Shown here one piece after another: positions 45,227 through 52,895 of a stretch of 64,000 nucleotides of DNA (position 1 is the stretch's first letter; each line of letters starts with the position of its first letter). A program made the translations under genes and the position numbers. The stretch is taken from assembly GCF_018130165.1 (NCBI RefSeq), contig NZ_JAFCLZ010000018.1, positions 1 through 64,000 on the forward strand, in the 5' to 3' direction. The stretch is from Bradyrhizobium sp. JYMT SZCCT0180 (GTDB taxonomy: Bacteria; Pseudomonadota; Alphaproteobacteria; Rhizobiales; Xanthobacteraceae). The notes beneath the pieces were generated by a model. The model saw only the letters and a list, made by a program, of their open reading frames with translations. It did not search any database and had not been told where the DNA came from.

Positions 45227-46228
45227 ATGAAGAAATTGATTTTGGCTGCGGCATCGATTGCAGCTTTGGCCCTGGCGGGTCCGGCGTCGGCGCAATCGCC
45301 GATCGTCATCAAGCTCAGCCATGTCGTGGCGCCGAACACGCCGAAGGGGCTGGCGTCGGAGAAATTCAAGGAACTGGCCGAGAAGTACACGGGCGGCAAG
45401 GTCAAGGTCGAGGTCTACCCGAATTCGCAGCTCTACAAGGACAAGGAAGAGCTGGAGGCGCTGCAGCTCGGCGCGGTGCAGATGCTGGCGCCATCGAGCG
45501 CCAAGTTCGGGCCGATCGGCGTCAAGGAATTCGAGGTGTTCGATCTGCCGTACATCCTCCCCGACCTGAAGACGCTGCGCAAAGTCACCGACGGTCCGCT
45601 CGGAGCAAAGCTGCTGAAGCTGCTCGATGCCAAGGGAATGACCGGTCTCGCCTATTGGGACAACGGCTTCAAGCAGATGAGCGCCAACAAGAAGCTGATC
45701 ACGCCGGCCGACTACAAGGGCCTGAAATTCCGCATCCAGTCGTCGAAAGTGATCGAGGCGCAGATGCGTGCGCTGGGCGTGATCCCGCAGGTGATGGCGT
45801 TCTCCGAAGTGTATCAGGCGCTGCAGACCGGCGTCGTCGACGGTCAGGAAAACTCCTGGTCGAACATCTACACCCAGAAGATGCACGAGGTGCAGAAGCA
45901 TATCACCGTCACCAATCACGGTTACATCGGCTATATCGTGGTGGTGAACAAGAAGTTCTGGGACGGCCTGCCGGATGATGTTCGTGTCCAGCTGGACAAG
46001 GCCATGAAGGAAGCCACCGCTTACGGCAACGGCCAGTCGCAGAAGGAAAACGACGAAGCGCTCGTCGACATCAAGAAGAGCGGCAAGGCGGAGATCGTCA
46101 CGCTGACGCCGGAACAGGACGCTGCGATGCGCAAGGCGATGGAGTCGATCTACAAGGATGTCGCCGGCCGCGTCGGCCAAGGGCTGATCGACGAGTTCCT
46201 GAAGGAGACCAGGGGCGCGACCAACTGA
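45227..46228 (+). CDS. dctP: TRAP transporter substrate-binding protein, DctP family
   Basis: 333 residues from ATG 45227, with a perfect GGGAGGAAAC site. Sec signal KKLILAAASIAALALAGPAS ending AQS. The mature sequence (VIKLSHVVAPNTPKGLASEK, NSQLYKDKEELEALQLGAVQ, FEVFDLPYILPD) is close to classical DctP, which binds malate, succinate or fumarate. The ligand-anchoring Arg lies in GLKFRIQSSKVIE. Periplasmic partner of the DctQM permease encoded just downstream. A palindromic repeat separates it from dctQ. Confidence 0.95.
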   Translation: MKKLILAAASIAALALAGPASAQSPIVIKLSHVVAPNTPKGLASEKFKELAEKYTGGKVKVEVYPNSQLYKDKEELEALQLGAVQMLAPSSAKFGPIGVKEFEVFDLPYILPDLKTLRKVTDGPLGAKLLKLLDAKGMTGLAYWDNGFKQMSANKKLITPADYKGLKFRIQSSKVIEAQMRALGVIPQVMAFSEVYQALQTGVVDGQENSWSNIYTQKMHEVQKHITVTNHGYIGYIVVVNKKFWDGLPDDVRVQLDKAMKEATAYGNGQSQKENDEALVDIKKSGKAEIVTLTPEQDAAMRKAMESIYKDVAGRVGQGLIDEFLKETRGATN

Positions 46229-46286
46229 GACGACGATTTGAGATGCCGGGAGCAAGCTCTTGGTAGGGGCAAATAAATCGTTCTCC

Positions 46287-46375
46287 GTCATGCCCGGCCT
46301 TGTGCCGGGCATCCACGTCTTATTCGCTTAGCAGCGTGAAAGACGTGGATGGCCGGGACAAGCCCGGCCATGACG
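46287..46375. repeat. Palindromic repeat inserted between dctP and dctQ
   Basis: Left arm CGTCATGCCCGGCCTTGTGC continuing to ...CCACGTCTT, right arm AGACGTGGATGGCCGGGACA continuing to ...CCATGACG. The arms are complementary over ~35 bases with few mismatches around a ~17-base loop. This is the commonest Bradyrhizobium intergenic palindrome. Inside an operon mRNA it would form a large hairpin. Confidence 0.92.
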
Positions 46376-46397
46376 AGCTTCGATATTGGGGGACTTG

Positions 46398-46973
46398 ATG
46401 TTTCTACGAATCCTCGACCGGCTCGAGGAACTGCTGATCACATTCCTGATCGCGGCCGCCACGGTGATTATCTTCATCGCGGTGGTGCATCGCTATCTGG
46501 TCGGCATTCCTGTTTTCTATCCGTACCTGTTTCCCATCAACCTCGCATGGGCGCAGGAGCTCTGCATCATCATGTTCGTGTGGATGGCGAAGTTCGGTGC
46601 CGCCTATGGCGTGCGCACCGGCATCCATGTCGGCGTCGACGTGCTGGTCAACAAGCTCGGTCCGAATAAGCGCAAAGTCATCGTCATGTTCAGTCTGCTG
46701 TGCGGTGCGCTGTTTACGTTCGTCGTTGGATCCATGGGGGCGAAATTTGTCTACGGGCTCTACCACACCGACCAGGTGACGGCCGACATGGAGATTCCGA
46801 GCTGGATCACCTATCTCTGCGTTCCGCTCGGCTCCTACCTGATGTGCTTCCGCTTCCTGCAGGTGGCCAATAATTTCTGGCATACCGGGCATCTGCCGCA
46901 TCACGACGAAACCCAGGTCGAGGGCGTGGAGATCGATGCGCCCGGTGTCGGCGCTGGGGGGATCGCCCGATGA
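46398..46973 (+). CDS. dctQ: TRAP transporter small permease, DctQ family
   Basis: 191 residues with four predicted membrane helices (LLITFLIAAATVIIFIAVVH, WAQELCIIMFVWMAKFGAAY, VIVMFSLLCGALFTFVVGSM, ITYLCVPLGSYLMCFRFLQV). It is the small subunit of the tripartite TRAP symporter and works with DctM and Na+. ATG 46398 follows a G-rich site; a TTG 12 bases upstream is an alternative. The stop overlaps dctM by ATGA, so translation is coupled. Confidence 0.94.
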   Translation: MFLRILDRLEELLITFLIAAATVIIFIAVVHRYLVGIPVFYPYLFPINLAWAQELCIIMFVWMAKFGAAYGVRTGIHVGVDVLVNKLGPNKRKVIVMFSLLCGALFTFVVGSMGAKFVYGLYHTDQVTADMEIPSWITYLCVPLGSYLMCFRFLQVANNFWHTGHLPHHDETQVEGVEIDAPGVGAGGIAR

Positions 46974-48295
46974 TCACGCTGATGATCTTCGGGCTGCTCG
47001 TCGCCCTGATGTTGACGGGTATGCCGATCTCGATCGCGCTCGGCCTGACCGTGCTGACGTTCCTGTTCTTCATGACCTCGGTGCCGATCGAGTCCGTGGC
47101 GCTGAAGCTTTTCACCGGCATCGAGAAGTTCGAGATCATGGCGATCCCGTTCTTCATCCTGGCCGGCAACTTTCTGACCCATGGCGGCGTCGCCAGACGC
47201 ATGATCGCTTTTGCCAGAACGATGATCGGCCATTGGCCCGGAGGGCTCGGCATCGCCGCCACCATGGCAGCCGCGCTGTTCTCGGCGGTGTCGGGGTCTT
47301 CGCCCGCAACCGTCGTCGCCATCGGTTCGATCATGCTGCCGGCGATGCTGTCGGTCGGCTATCCCAAGCGCTTTGCCGCCGGCGTCATCGTCACCGGCGG
47401 CGCGCTCGGCAACCTCATTCCGCCGTCGATCATCATGGTGATCTATGCGGTGGCGACGAGCGGGGCGGTTTACTTTGGCCCGAATGGCGAGAAAGTCGCA
47501 TCTGCCTCGGTCGGGCAGTTGTTCATGGCCGGCATGGTGCCGGGCGTGATCCTGGCGATCATGCTGTCGGGGACCACGTGGTATCGCGCCTGGAAGAACA
47601 ATATTCCGCGGGTCGAGAAGGCTTCGTGGGGCGAGGCGTTCACGGCGTTCATGGACTCGTTCTGGGGCGTCTCCCTGATAGTCGTGGTTCTCGGCGGCAT
47701 CTATCTCGGCTGGTTCACGCCGACCGAAGCCGCGGCGATGAGCGCGGTTTACGCCTTCCTGATCGAGATGTTCATCTACAAGGACCTGAAGTGGAAGGAC
47801 GTGCCAAAAGTCCTGCTCGTCTCCGCCAACATGAGCGCGATGATCCTCTACATCGTCACCAACGCGGTGCTGTTCTCGTTCCTGATGACGAGCGAGCAGA
47901 TCCCGCAGGCGATGTCGAACTGGATCACGAACAGCGGCATCACATGGATCACCTTCCTGCTGGTGGTGAACCTGCTGCTGCTCTTGGCCGGCAACGTGAT
48001 GGAGCCGTCGTCGATCGTGCTGATCATGGCGCCGATCCTCTATCCGATCGCGGTCAAGCTCGGCATCCATCCGGTGCATTTCGGCATCATGATCGTGGTC
48101 AACATGGAAATCGGCATGTGCCATCCGCCGGTCGGCCTCAATCTCTATGTGGCCTCCGGCATCGCCAAGATGGGCATTACCGAATTGTCGATCGCGGTGC
48201 TGCCATGGCTGGTCACGCTGCTGGTTTTCCTCGGCCTCATCACCTACATCCCGGAATTGTCGCTGTGGCTGCCGCGTACGCTCGGGATGCTTTAA
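46970..48295 (+). CDS. dctM: TRAP transporter large permease, DctM family
   Basis: 441 residues, about twelve hydrophobic helices. DctM signatures are evident: FFILAGNFLTHGGVARRMIA, AALFSAVSGSSPATVVAIGS and ALGNLIPPSIIMVIYAVATS near the N-terminal half and EIGMCHPPVGLNLYVASGIA near the C-terminus. It forms the transport path for an organic acid taken from DctP. It overlaps dctQ by four bases. No dctBD two-component genes are adjacent. Confidence 0.96.
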   Translation: MITLMIFGLLVALMLTGMPISIALGLTVLTFLFFMTSVPIESVALKLFTGIEKFEIMAIPFFILAGNFLTHGGVARRMIAFARTMIGHWPGGLGIAATMAAALFSAVSGSSPATVVAIGSIMLPAMLSVGYPKRFAAGVIVTGGALGNLIPPSIIMVIYAVATSGAVYFGPNGEKVASASVGQLFMAGMVPGVILAIMLSGTTWYRAWKNNIPRVEKASWGEAFTAFMDSFWGVSLIVVVLGGIYLGWFTPTEAAAMSAVYAFLIEMFIYKDLKWKDVPKVLLVSANMSAMILYIVTNAVLFSFLMTSEQIPQAMSNWITNSGITWITFLLVVNLLLLLAGNVMEPSSIVLIMAPILYPIAVKLGIHPVHFGIMIVVNMEIGMCHPPVGLNLYVASGIAKMGITELSIAVLPWLVTLLVFLGLITYIPELSLWLPRTLGML

Positions 48296-48419
48296 CGATT
48301 TGGACAGACGAGGTTCATCGACATTACATCTTGGTAAGGGAAGGCACTCTTGCCTATCGTTAAGTTGATTGCCGGCAGCCGCGGGCCCATCTTCATGCGA
48401 CTTTTCAACGGAGGTCAGC

Positions 48420-49013
48420 ATGAGGAAGTTCACCATCGCCGCGGTCGCGGTGCTCGCCATCGCCGGTTCGACGGCGGTCTATGCCCAGCACCGTCATTGG
48501 GGCTACGGGCATATGCGGATGAACCCGGAAGACCGGGCGGCGTTTGCCGACGCGCGGATCGCCTCCGTTCATGCCGGGCTCAAGCTGACCGCCGACCAGG
48601 AAAAGCTGTGGCCGGCGGTGGAAACCGCGGTGCGGGAATTCGCCAAACTGCGGATCGATCGGGCCAATGCGCGGATGGATGCGCGTCGGGACGATTCGAG
48701 CCCGCAGAAGCCGGATGATCCGGTGGCGCGGCTGCGCGAGCGGGCCGACAACATGGCGACTTCGGCGGCCGCCATGAAGAAAATCGCCGATGCGGCCGAT
48801 CCGCTCTACAAGACGCTGGATGACGGCCAGAAGCGCCGCCTGGCCGTGCTGACCGGAATGGACCGGTTTCGTGGCCATGGCGAAGGCTGGCGGGAGCGCC
48901 GGATGGAGCGTTTTGAGCGGGATCGCGACGATGGCGGCCGGGACCGCGGCTACAACCGCAACCGCTATGACCGGGATGACGGGCCGGACCGGGGGGGCCC
49001 GGAGCGGCTCTGA
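48420..49013 (+). CDS. Spy/CpxP-like periplasmic protein (LTxxQ motif)
   Basis: 197 residues from ATG 48420, with GGAGGT upstream. Sec signal RKFTIAAVAVLAIAGSTAVY ending AQ. The helical core has HAGLKLTADQEKLWPAVETA with the LTxxQ motif and KTLDDGQKRRLAVLTGMDRF, the second LTxxQ-like turn, as in the Spy/CpxP family of periplasmic chaperones and metal/stress proteins. A highly charged Arg/Asp/Gly tail (~45 residues, GGRDRGYNRNRYDRDDG) is an addition not found in Spy itself. It follows the TRAP operon but is probably separately expressed. Confidence 0.88.
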   Translation: MRKFTIAAVAVLAIAGSTAVYAQHRHWGYGHMRMNPEDRAAFADARIASVHAGLKLTADQEKLWPAVETAVREFAKLRIDRANARMDARRDDSSPQKPDDPVARLRERADNMATSAAAMKKIADAADPLYKTLDDGQKRRLAVLTGMDRFRGHGEGWRERRMERFERDRDDGGRDRGYNRNRYDRDDGPDRGGPERL

Positions 49014-49029
49014 GCACAGGTTTGCCGAG

Positions 49030-49136
49030 GTAGAGCGTTTTCCAGCGAAGTGGACCCCGGTTCGCGTGAAGAAAACGCGTCAAAACAAGAATCTAGAGCC
49101 CCGTTCCGATTCCATCGGAACGGAAAAGGCTCTAGG
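49030..49136. repeat. Composite Bradyrhizobium intergenic repeat with hairpin
   Basis: TAGAGCGTTTTCCAGCGAAG ... GCGTGAAGAAAACGCGTCAA is followed by the hairpin CTAGAGCC-CCGTTCCGAT / ATCGGAACGG-GGCTCTAG (49092-49136). This is a repeated element I recognise in Bradyrhizobium genomes. It may terminate the Spy-like gene's transcript. The ~140 bp between it and the tRNA holds nothing else apart from the presumed tRNA promoter. Confidence 0.8.
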
Positions 49137-49278
49137 GCGGAAGCCGCTGAAATCCAGCGGCTTTTTGCCTTTCCGGGCTCGCGCCAAAGGCCGGGAAAAC
49201 TCGCTCCAGCTTGCTGGACATCGGGGAATCGCTTTGCTAAACGACGCCCTCTTGCGAAGGCTTTTCCGGACCAAGTCC

Positions 49279-49354
49279 GGGCGCATAGCTCAGTTGGTAG
49301 AGCAGATGACTCTTAATCATCGGGTCCCAGGTTCGAGCCCTGGTGCGCCCACCA
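49279..49354 (+). tRNA. tRNA-Lys (anticodon CTT)
   Basis: A 76-base cloverleaf: acceptor stem GGGCGCA / TGCGCCC, D-loop AGCTCAGTTGGTAGAGC, anticodon stem GATGA / TCATC with loop CTCTTAA (anticodon CTT at 49312-49314), T-arm with GGTTCGAGCC, discriminator A and an encoded CCA end. All stems pair. It reads the lysine codon AAG, the preferred one in this GC-rich genome. Confidence 0.98.
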
Positions 49355-49463
49355 AGCTTTTCAAGAATTTGGCCAGATAGCCGCCCGCAGCCCGCGAACC
49401 GTTTGCGCGGTCGCGGCTGAGCTGTATCTGAATGCTCCGCAGGGCGGATCGGCAGTCAGGAAG

Positions 49464-49886
49464 TCAATGGACGGGGGCGAGCGTCCGCTTCAGCTTGTTG
49501 ACGGCGCGAACGGCCAGACCGAGCAGGAACGGACTGGTCTGGCGGAAGACGGCGACCTTTTTCACATAGCCCTCGACATGCCATTTGGCGTGCGCACCGT
49601 TGTGGAAAACGATCACGTCACCGACGCCGTAACGTTTCGGTGGCATGCCCTTGCTCTCGAGCACGATCGATCCTTCCTGGATCACGATGGTCTCGTCGAC
49701 ATCGTAGTACCAGTTGAATTTGCCCTCGGTGCAGGACCAGATCACGGTTGTGGCAGCGCCGTCCGCGCTCGTCGACAGCACATGCGAGCGGGCTTCCGGA
49801 TTGCCTTCAAGGATCCAGGATGGCTCGATCGGCGACGGCTTGAGATCCACGTTCAAATGGCCGGTTTCAATAAGCGCAAGCGGCAT
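49464..49886 (-). CDS. Cupin-domain protein (Cupin_3/EutQ-like)
   Basis: 140 residues. A single cupin barrel: ATTVIWSCTEGKFNWYYDVD and ETIVIQEGSIVLESKG form the first motif and GVGDVIVFHNGAHAKWHVEG the second. The usual metal-binding His set of enzymatic cupins is incomplete, as in the Cupin_3 group (EutQ, ureidoglycolate-like). A C-terminal basic helix (LLGLAVRAVNKLKRTL) follows. Function unknown. It stands alone next to the tRNA. Confidence 0.85.
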   Translation of the reverse strand: MPLALIETGHLNVDLKPSPIEPSWILEGNPEARSHVLSTSADGAATTVIWSCTEGKFNWYYDVDETIVIQEGSIVLESKGMPPKRYGVGDVIVFHNGAHAKWHVEGYVKKVAVFRQTSPFLLGLAVRAVNKLKRTLAPVH

Positions 49887-50143
49887 CGATCACCTCAGCG
49901 GATTGAAAAAGTGTGCACGGTCAACAGCGTCCCGGCCACGCGAGTTGCAGATTGCTAATTCTCCCGGAACGGATGGGACTAGACTATCCCAAAAACAATG
50001 AAGAGTGGTCGCTCAACGCGGGTTACCTCTAAAGAGGCATCTCAGGCGCCGTGTCGAAACTCGAGATGAAGTTAGAATGCGAGCTGGCGCCCGGCGAAGA
50101 GGGTCGATGATGCGACGAAGCCGGTGTGACTAGGAGACCGGCT

Positions 50144-50491
50144 ATGATTCGAGGTTTCAAGGTTCGTTCCGCTGAACGCGATGCTCAGACCGACAGCGAA
50201 CGGTTCGGTTCGATTTCGGCCGCGATTAGCGCAGCGGTTGCGTCAGTTCAGAAGGAGAGGGACGCGTTGCGTGGGCGAGTAGATGCGGCGCGCGATCTGG
50301 CTTCCTTTGCCGCGGGCACGGACTACGAAGAATATCTGACCCGGGATGCCAGGGATGCATCCATGATCAAGGAATACGAGTCCCAGATGATAGCCGGCGA
50401 AAAGCGCGTGCAGGAGCTGGAGGGCCAGCTTGGCAGTCTGATCGCTGTTCGGGAAGTTTTCAGCCGCTACTTCCCCGGCATGCCAGGGTAG
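50144..50491 (+). CDS. Small coiled-coil hypothetical protein
   Basis: 115 residues from ATG 50144, with GGAG nine bases upstream. Mostly helical and charged: ISAAISAAVASVQKERDALR and MIAGEKRVQELEGQLGSLIA show heptad-like spacing. No signal or membrane segment, no family recognised. The context (between a cupin gene and the converging biosynthetic cluster) gives no clue. Real gene judged by ribosome site and codon-position GC pattern by eye. Confidence 0.65.
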   Translation: MIRGFKVRSAERDAQTDSERFGSISAAISAAVASVQKERDALRGRVDAARDLASFAAGTDYEEYLTRDARDASMIKEYESQMIAGEKRVQELEGQLGSLIAVREVFSRYFPGMPG

Positions 50492-50515
50492 GCCGAGGCG
50501 AGGCGCCGGCTACAC

Positions 50516-51244
50516 TTAGGCAGTGTTGCCGGCGTCCACCGTCAGCACAGTGCCGGTGATGTTCCGGCCGCCTTCGCCCAGGAGATACTCGACCATCGAA
50601 GCGATGTCGTCGGCCTCGGGCAGGCGGCGCAACGCGCTGCGGCCGGCGATCCGCCGGCGGCCGTCGTCGTCCAGGGACTTGGTCAATTCGGTGTCGAGGA
50701 AGCCGGGCGCGATCGCGTTCACGGTGATGCCGAGCTTGCCGACCTCGCGGGCCAGCGAACGGGTAAATCCGCCGGCCGCTGCCTTGGACGCGCCGTAGAC
50801 GGCCAAGCCGTTGTAGCCGGTCGAGGCGATGATGGAGGAGATGTTGACGATGCGCCCGGCGCCGTCGGCCATCATATGGCGCACCACGTATTTGGTCAGA
50901 ACGATCGGCGACAGCACGTTCAGACGGATCAACGCCTCGATCTCGGAATTGCGCGTGTTGGCCAGCAGCCCTTCGCTGCTGATCCCGGCATTGTTGACGA
51001 GGCCGTAGATCGCGCCGAAGGCGTCGCGCAGCTCCTTCACGAAGGTGGGAATCTTGTCGGTCTGGCCGAGATCGAACGCCCTGAAGTGCAGGCGGTCCGC
51101 TCCCACCTCGCGGATGGCCTGTCCCAGCTCCTCGCTCTCGCGGCGCGCGACCGCGACCACATTGTAGTCGCCGGATGCGGCAAGCCTGCGTGCAATCGCA
51201 AGCCCGATGCCGCGACTGCCGCCAGTGACGAGGACGTTATGCAT
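50516..51244 (-). CDS. FabG-like ketoreductase (SDR)
   Basis: 242 residues. TGGSRGIG at the N-terminus, NNAGISSEG, a Ser in NISSIIAS, and the catalytic YGASK, ending ITGTVLTVDAGNTA, as in FabG/3-oxoacyl-ACP reductases. It would reduce a keto group, plausibly on a carrier-protein-bound acyl chain given the neighbours. The gene overlaps the AMP-ligase gene upstream by eight bases, so the two are translationally coupled. It is the last gene of the minus-strand arm of the carrier-protein cluster. Confidence 0.92.
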   Translation of the reverse strand: MHNVLVTGGSRGIGLAIARRLAASGDYNVVAVARRESEELGQAIREVGADRLHFRAFDLGQTDKIPTFVKELRDAFGAIYGLVNNAGISSEGLLANTRNSEIEALIRLNVLSPIVLTKYVVRHMMADGAGRIVNISSIIASTGYNGLAVYGASKAAAGGFTRSLAREVGKLGITVNAIAPGFLDTELTKSLDDDGRRRIAGRSALRRLPEADDIASMVEYLLGEGGRNITGTVLTVDAGNTA

Positions 51245-52622
51245 CGGCGCGCGTCAGTTTGCCGCCTGCCGTCAGGTCCAGCCGCTCGACGAAGCGGATC
51301 ACCGCAGGCACCTTGTATGCTGCCAGCGCGTCGTTGCACCGGCTGAGAATCTCCGTACGGATCGTCTCGTGGCGACCAGCGTCGGTGCCGTCGGCGAGGA
51401 CGATGTCGGCGACCACGATGGCGCCAGTGATCGGGCTTCTGCGCGACCGCGCGCGCGACATTCGCACGGACTCGTGCCGATTGATCACGGTCTCGACCTC
51501 CTCGGGATGGACCTTCAGCCCGCCGATGTTGATGATGCCGGTACGCCGGCCGACAAAGTAGTAGCGCTCGTCGCGCAGTTCGACCAGGTCACCGGTGTCG
51601 ACGAAGCCCTCGGCGTCGGTGAGCTGCGGCGCGCCGGTGCCGACATAGGAGCGTGCCGTGCGGTGAGAGCGGATCCGAAGCGAGCCGTCGACGACCTTCA
51701 TCTCGACGCCGTCGCGGTTCTGCCCGACCAGGTCGGCGGGAAAACCCTCGCGCCCGTCGTTGACCGCGAAACCAACGCCGGCCTCGGTCGAAGCATAGGC
51801 ATGGCCGATCGACGCCTGCGGAAACGCCCGGGCGAGGCCGTCGAGCACCGCCTGGTCGGCGATTTCGCCGGACAGGCGGACATAGCGTGGCGAGAAGTCC
51901 GCGACCGCGCTGCTCATCAGGAGCTTGCGCCAGTGCGACGGTGTCCCGGAAATGTGGGTGACGCCGCCCGCGCGCAGCCGTGCCACGTGATCGACGGTGG
52001 CTTCCTTGGGCTCCGACAGCACCATCGATCCGCCGCCGATCACCGCGCGCAGGAAGATCTGCAGGCCGCCGTAGCGACGGATGTCGTAGAACGTCGCCCA
52101 GGTCGCGTTCTGGTAGCGCGCAGCACCGTCGGCGATGATCGCGCCGGCCAGCCCGTCGAGCGTATGGCCGACGATCTTGGGCGGCCCGGATGTGCCCGAG
52201 GTCAGCATCAGCCACTCGGTCGCGCGTTCGGTCTTCCATCCCGCACCCGGCCGTTCAGGCAGACCGGCGCCGACGACCAGATGCGCGCCATCATCGCATC
52301 GGTGAAGCGGCCTGTCGGTCACGATGGCGTCGATCTCGGCATCCGCAAGCAGGCCCTCGATGTGATCCGGATCGAGGTCGGGCGGGCACAGAAGCATGCG
52401 GCGTGCGACGCCGTCGAGCTCGATCATCGCGAGCGCAGACTGCAGCTGTCCCGACGTCGCAAGCAGCACCGAGCGGCCGGACAGCTCGCGATATCTGCCG
52501 ATCAGACAGCTGTACCCGAGAATGTCGGTCAGCGATATGACGTGCCGGGCATCGGAAATCGTGCGGCCCTTCAGCTCCGGGCCGAGATATTCGCGAAGCG
52601 CTAATACGTCAGGCTGGGACAT
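51237..52622 (-). CDS. AMP-forming acyl/aryl ligase (ANL superfamily)
   Basis: 461 residues, short for the family. Core motifs: P-loop LMLTSGTSGPPKI, YASTEAG (A5), GFVDTGDLV (A7), GRRTGIINIGGLKVHPEEVE (A8) and the catalytic Lys in AGGKLTR (A10). Such enzymes adenylate a carboxylic acid and pass it to CoA or a carrier protein. It overlaps the carrier-protein gene upstream by 14 bases, and the two probably act as a loading pair. The N-terminal ~100 residues are reduced compared with typical acyl-CoA synthetases. Substrate unknown. Confidence 0.9.
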   Translation of the reverse strand: MSQPDVLALREYLGPELKGRTISDARHVISLTDILGYSCLIGRYRELSGRSVLLATSGQLQSALAMIELDGVARRMLLCPPDLDPDHIEGLLADAEIDAIVTDRPLHRCDDGAHLVVGAGLPERPGAGWKTERATEWLMLTSGTSGPPKIVGHTLDGLAGAIIADGAARYQNATWATFYDIRRYGGLQIFLRAVIGGGSMVLSEPKEATVDHVARLRAGGVTHISGTPSHWRKLLMSSAVADFSPRYVRLSGEIADQAVLDGLARAFPQASIGHAYASTEAGVGFAVNDGREGFPADLVGQNRDGVEMKVVDGSLRIRSHRTARSYVGTGAPQLTDAEGFVDTGDLVELRDERYYFVGRRTGIINIGGLKVHPEEVETVINRHESVRMSRARSRRSPITGAIVVADIVLADGTDAGRHETIRTEILSRCNDALAAYKVPAVIRFVERLDLTAGGKLTRADA

Positions 52623-52854
52623 TCTCGTATGCTCTGATGAACTCGCCGACGGTCGACGGGAAGGCGGCGTCCTCCGCGATGGTGAACGGATCGAAGCCGA
52701 GATCGTCTTCCAGCCGCGCGACCAGGATCGCGAACGCCAGAGAATCGAACCCGGTGTCCTGCAGCGCCAGATCGTCCCGGAGCGGCGGAAGGGTGACCTT
52801 TTGCTCTTCAGCGATCTGCTGCATCGCCGAAAAAATCCTCAACTTTACCGACAT
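52609..52854 (-). CDS. Acyl carrier protein (cluster ACP 2)
   Basis: 81 residues starting at ATG 52854, with AGGTGAGG just upstream; a GTG two codons earlier is possible. The phosphopantetheine Ser lies in DTGFDSLAFAILVARLEDDL, a Leu-following DSL motif. The rest has the four-helix ACP pattern. It overlaps the AMP-ligase gene by 14 bases. It needs a phosphopantetheinyl transferase, which is not in the window. Confidence 0.9.
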   Translation of the reverse strand: MSVKLRIFSAMQQIAEEQKVTLPPLRDDLALQDTGFDSLAFAILVARLEDDLGFDPFTIAEDAAFPSTVGEFIRAYENVPA

Positions 52855-52895
52855 GAACACCTCACCTCTTCAAAAAGCGGCTCTTCGAGCCGATG

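Noticed and set aside
46901..48460. A 519-codon minus-strand frame opposite dctM
   Set aside because: Composition is extreme (Asp, Arg, His runs) as expected for the antisense of a membrane-protein gene; no motif.
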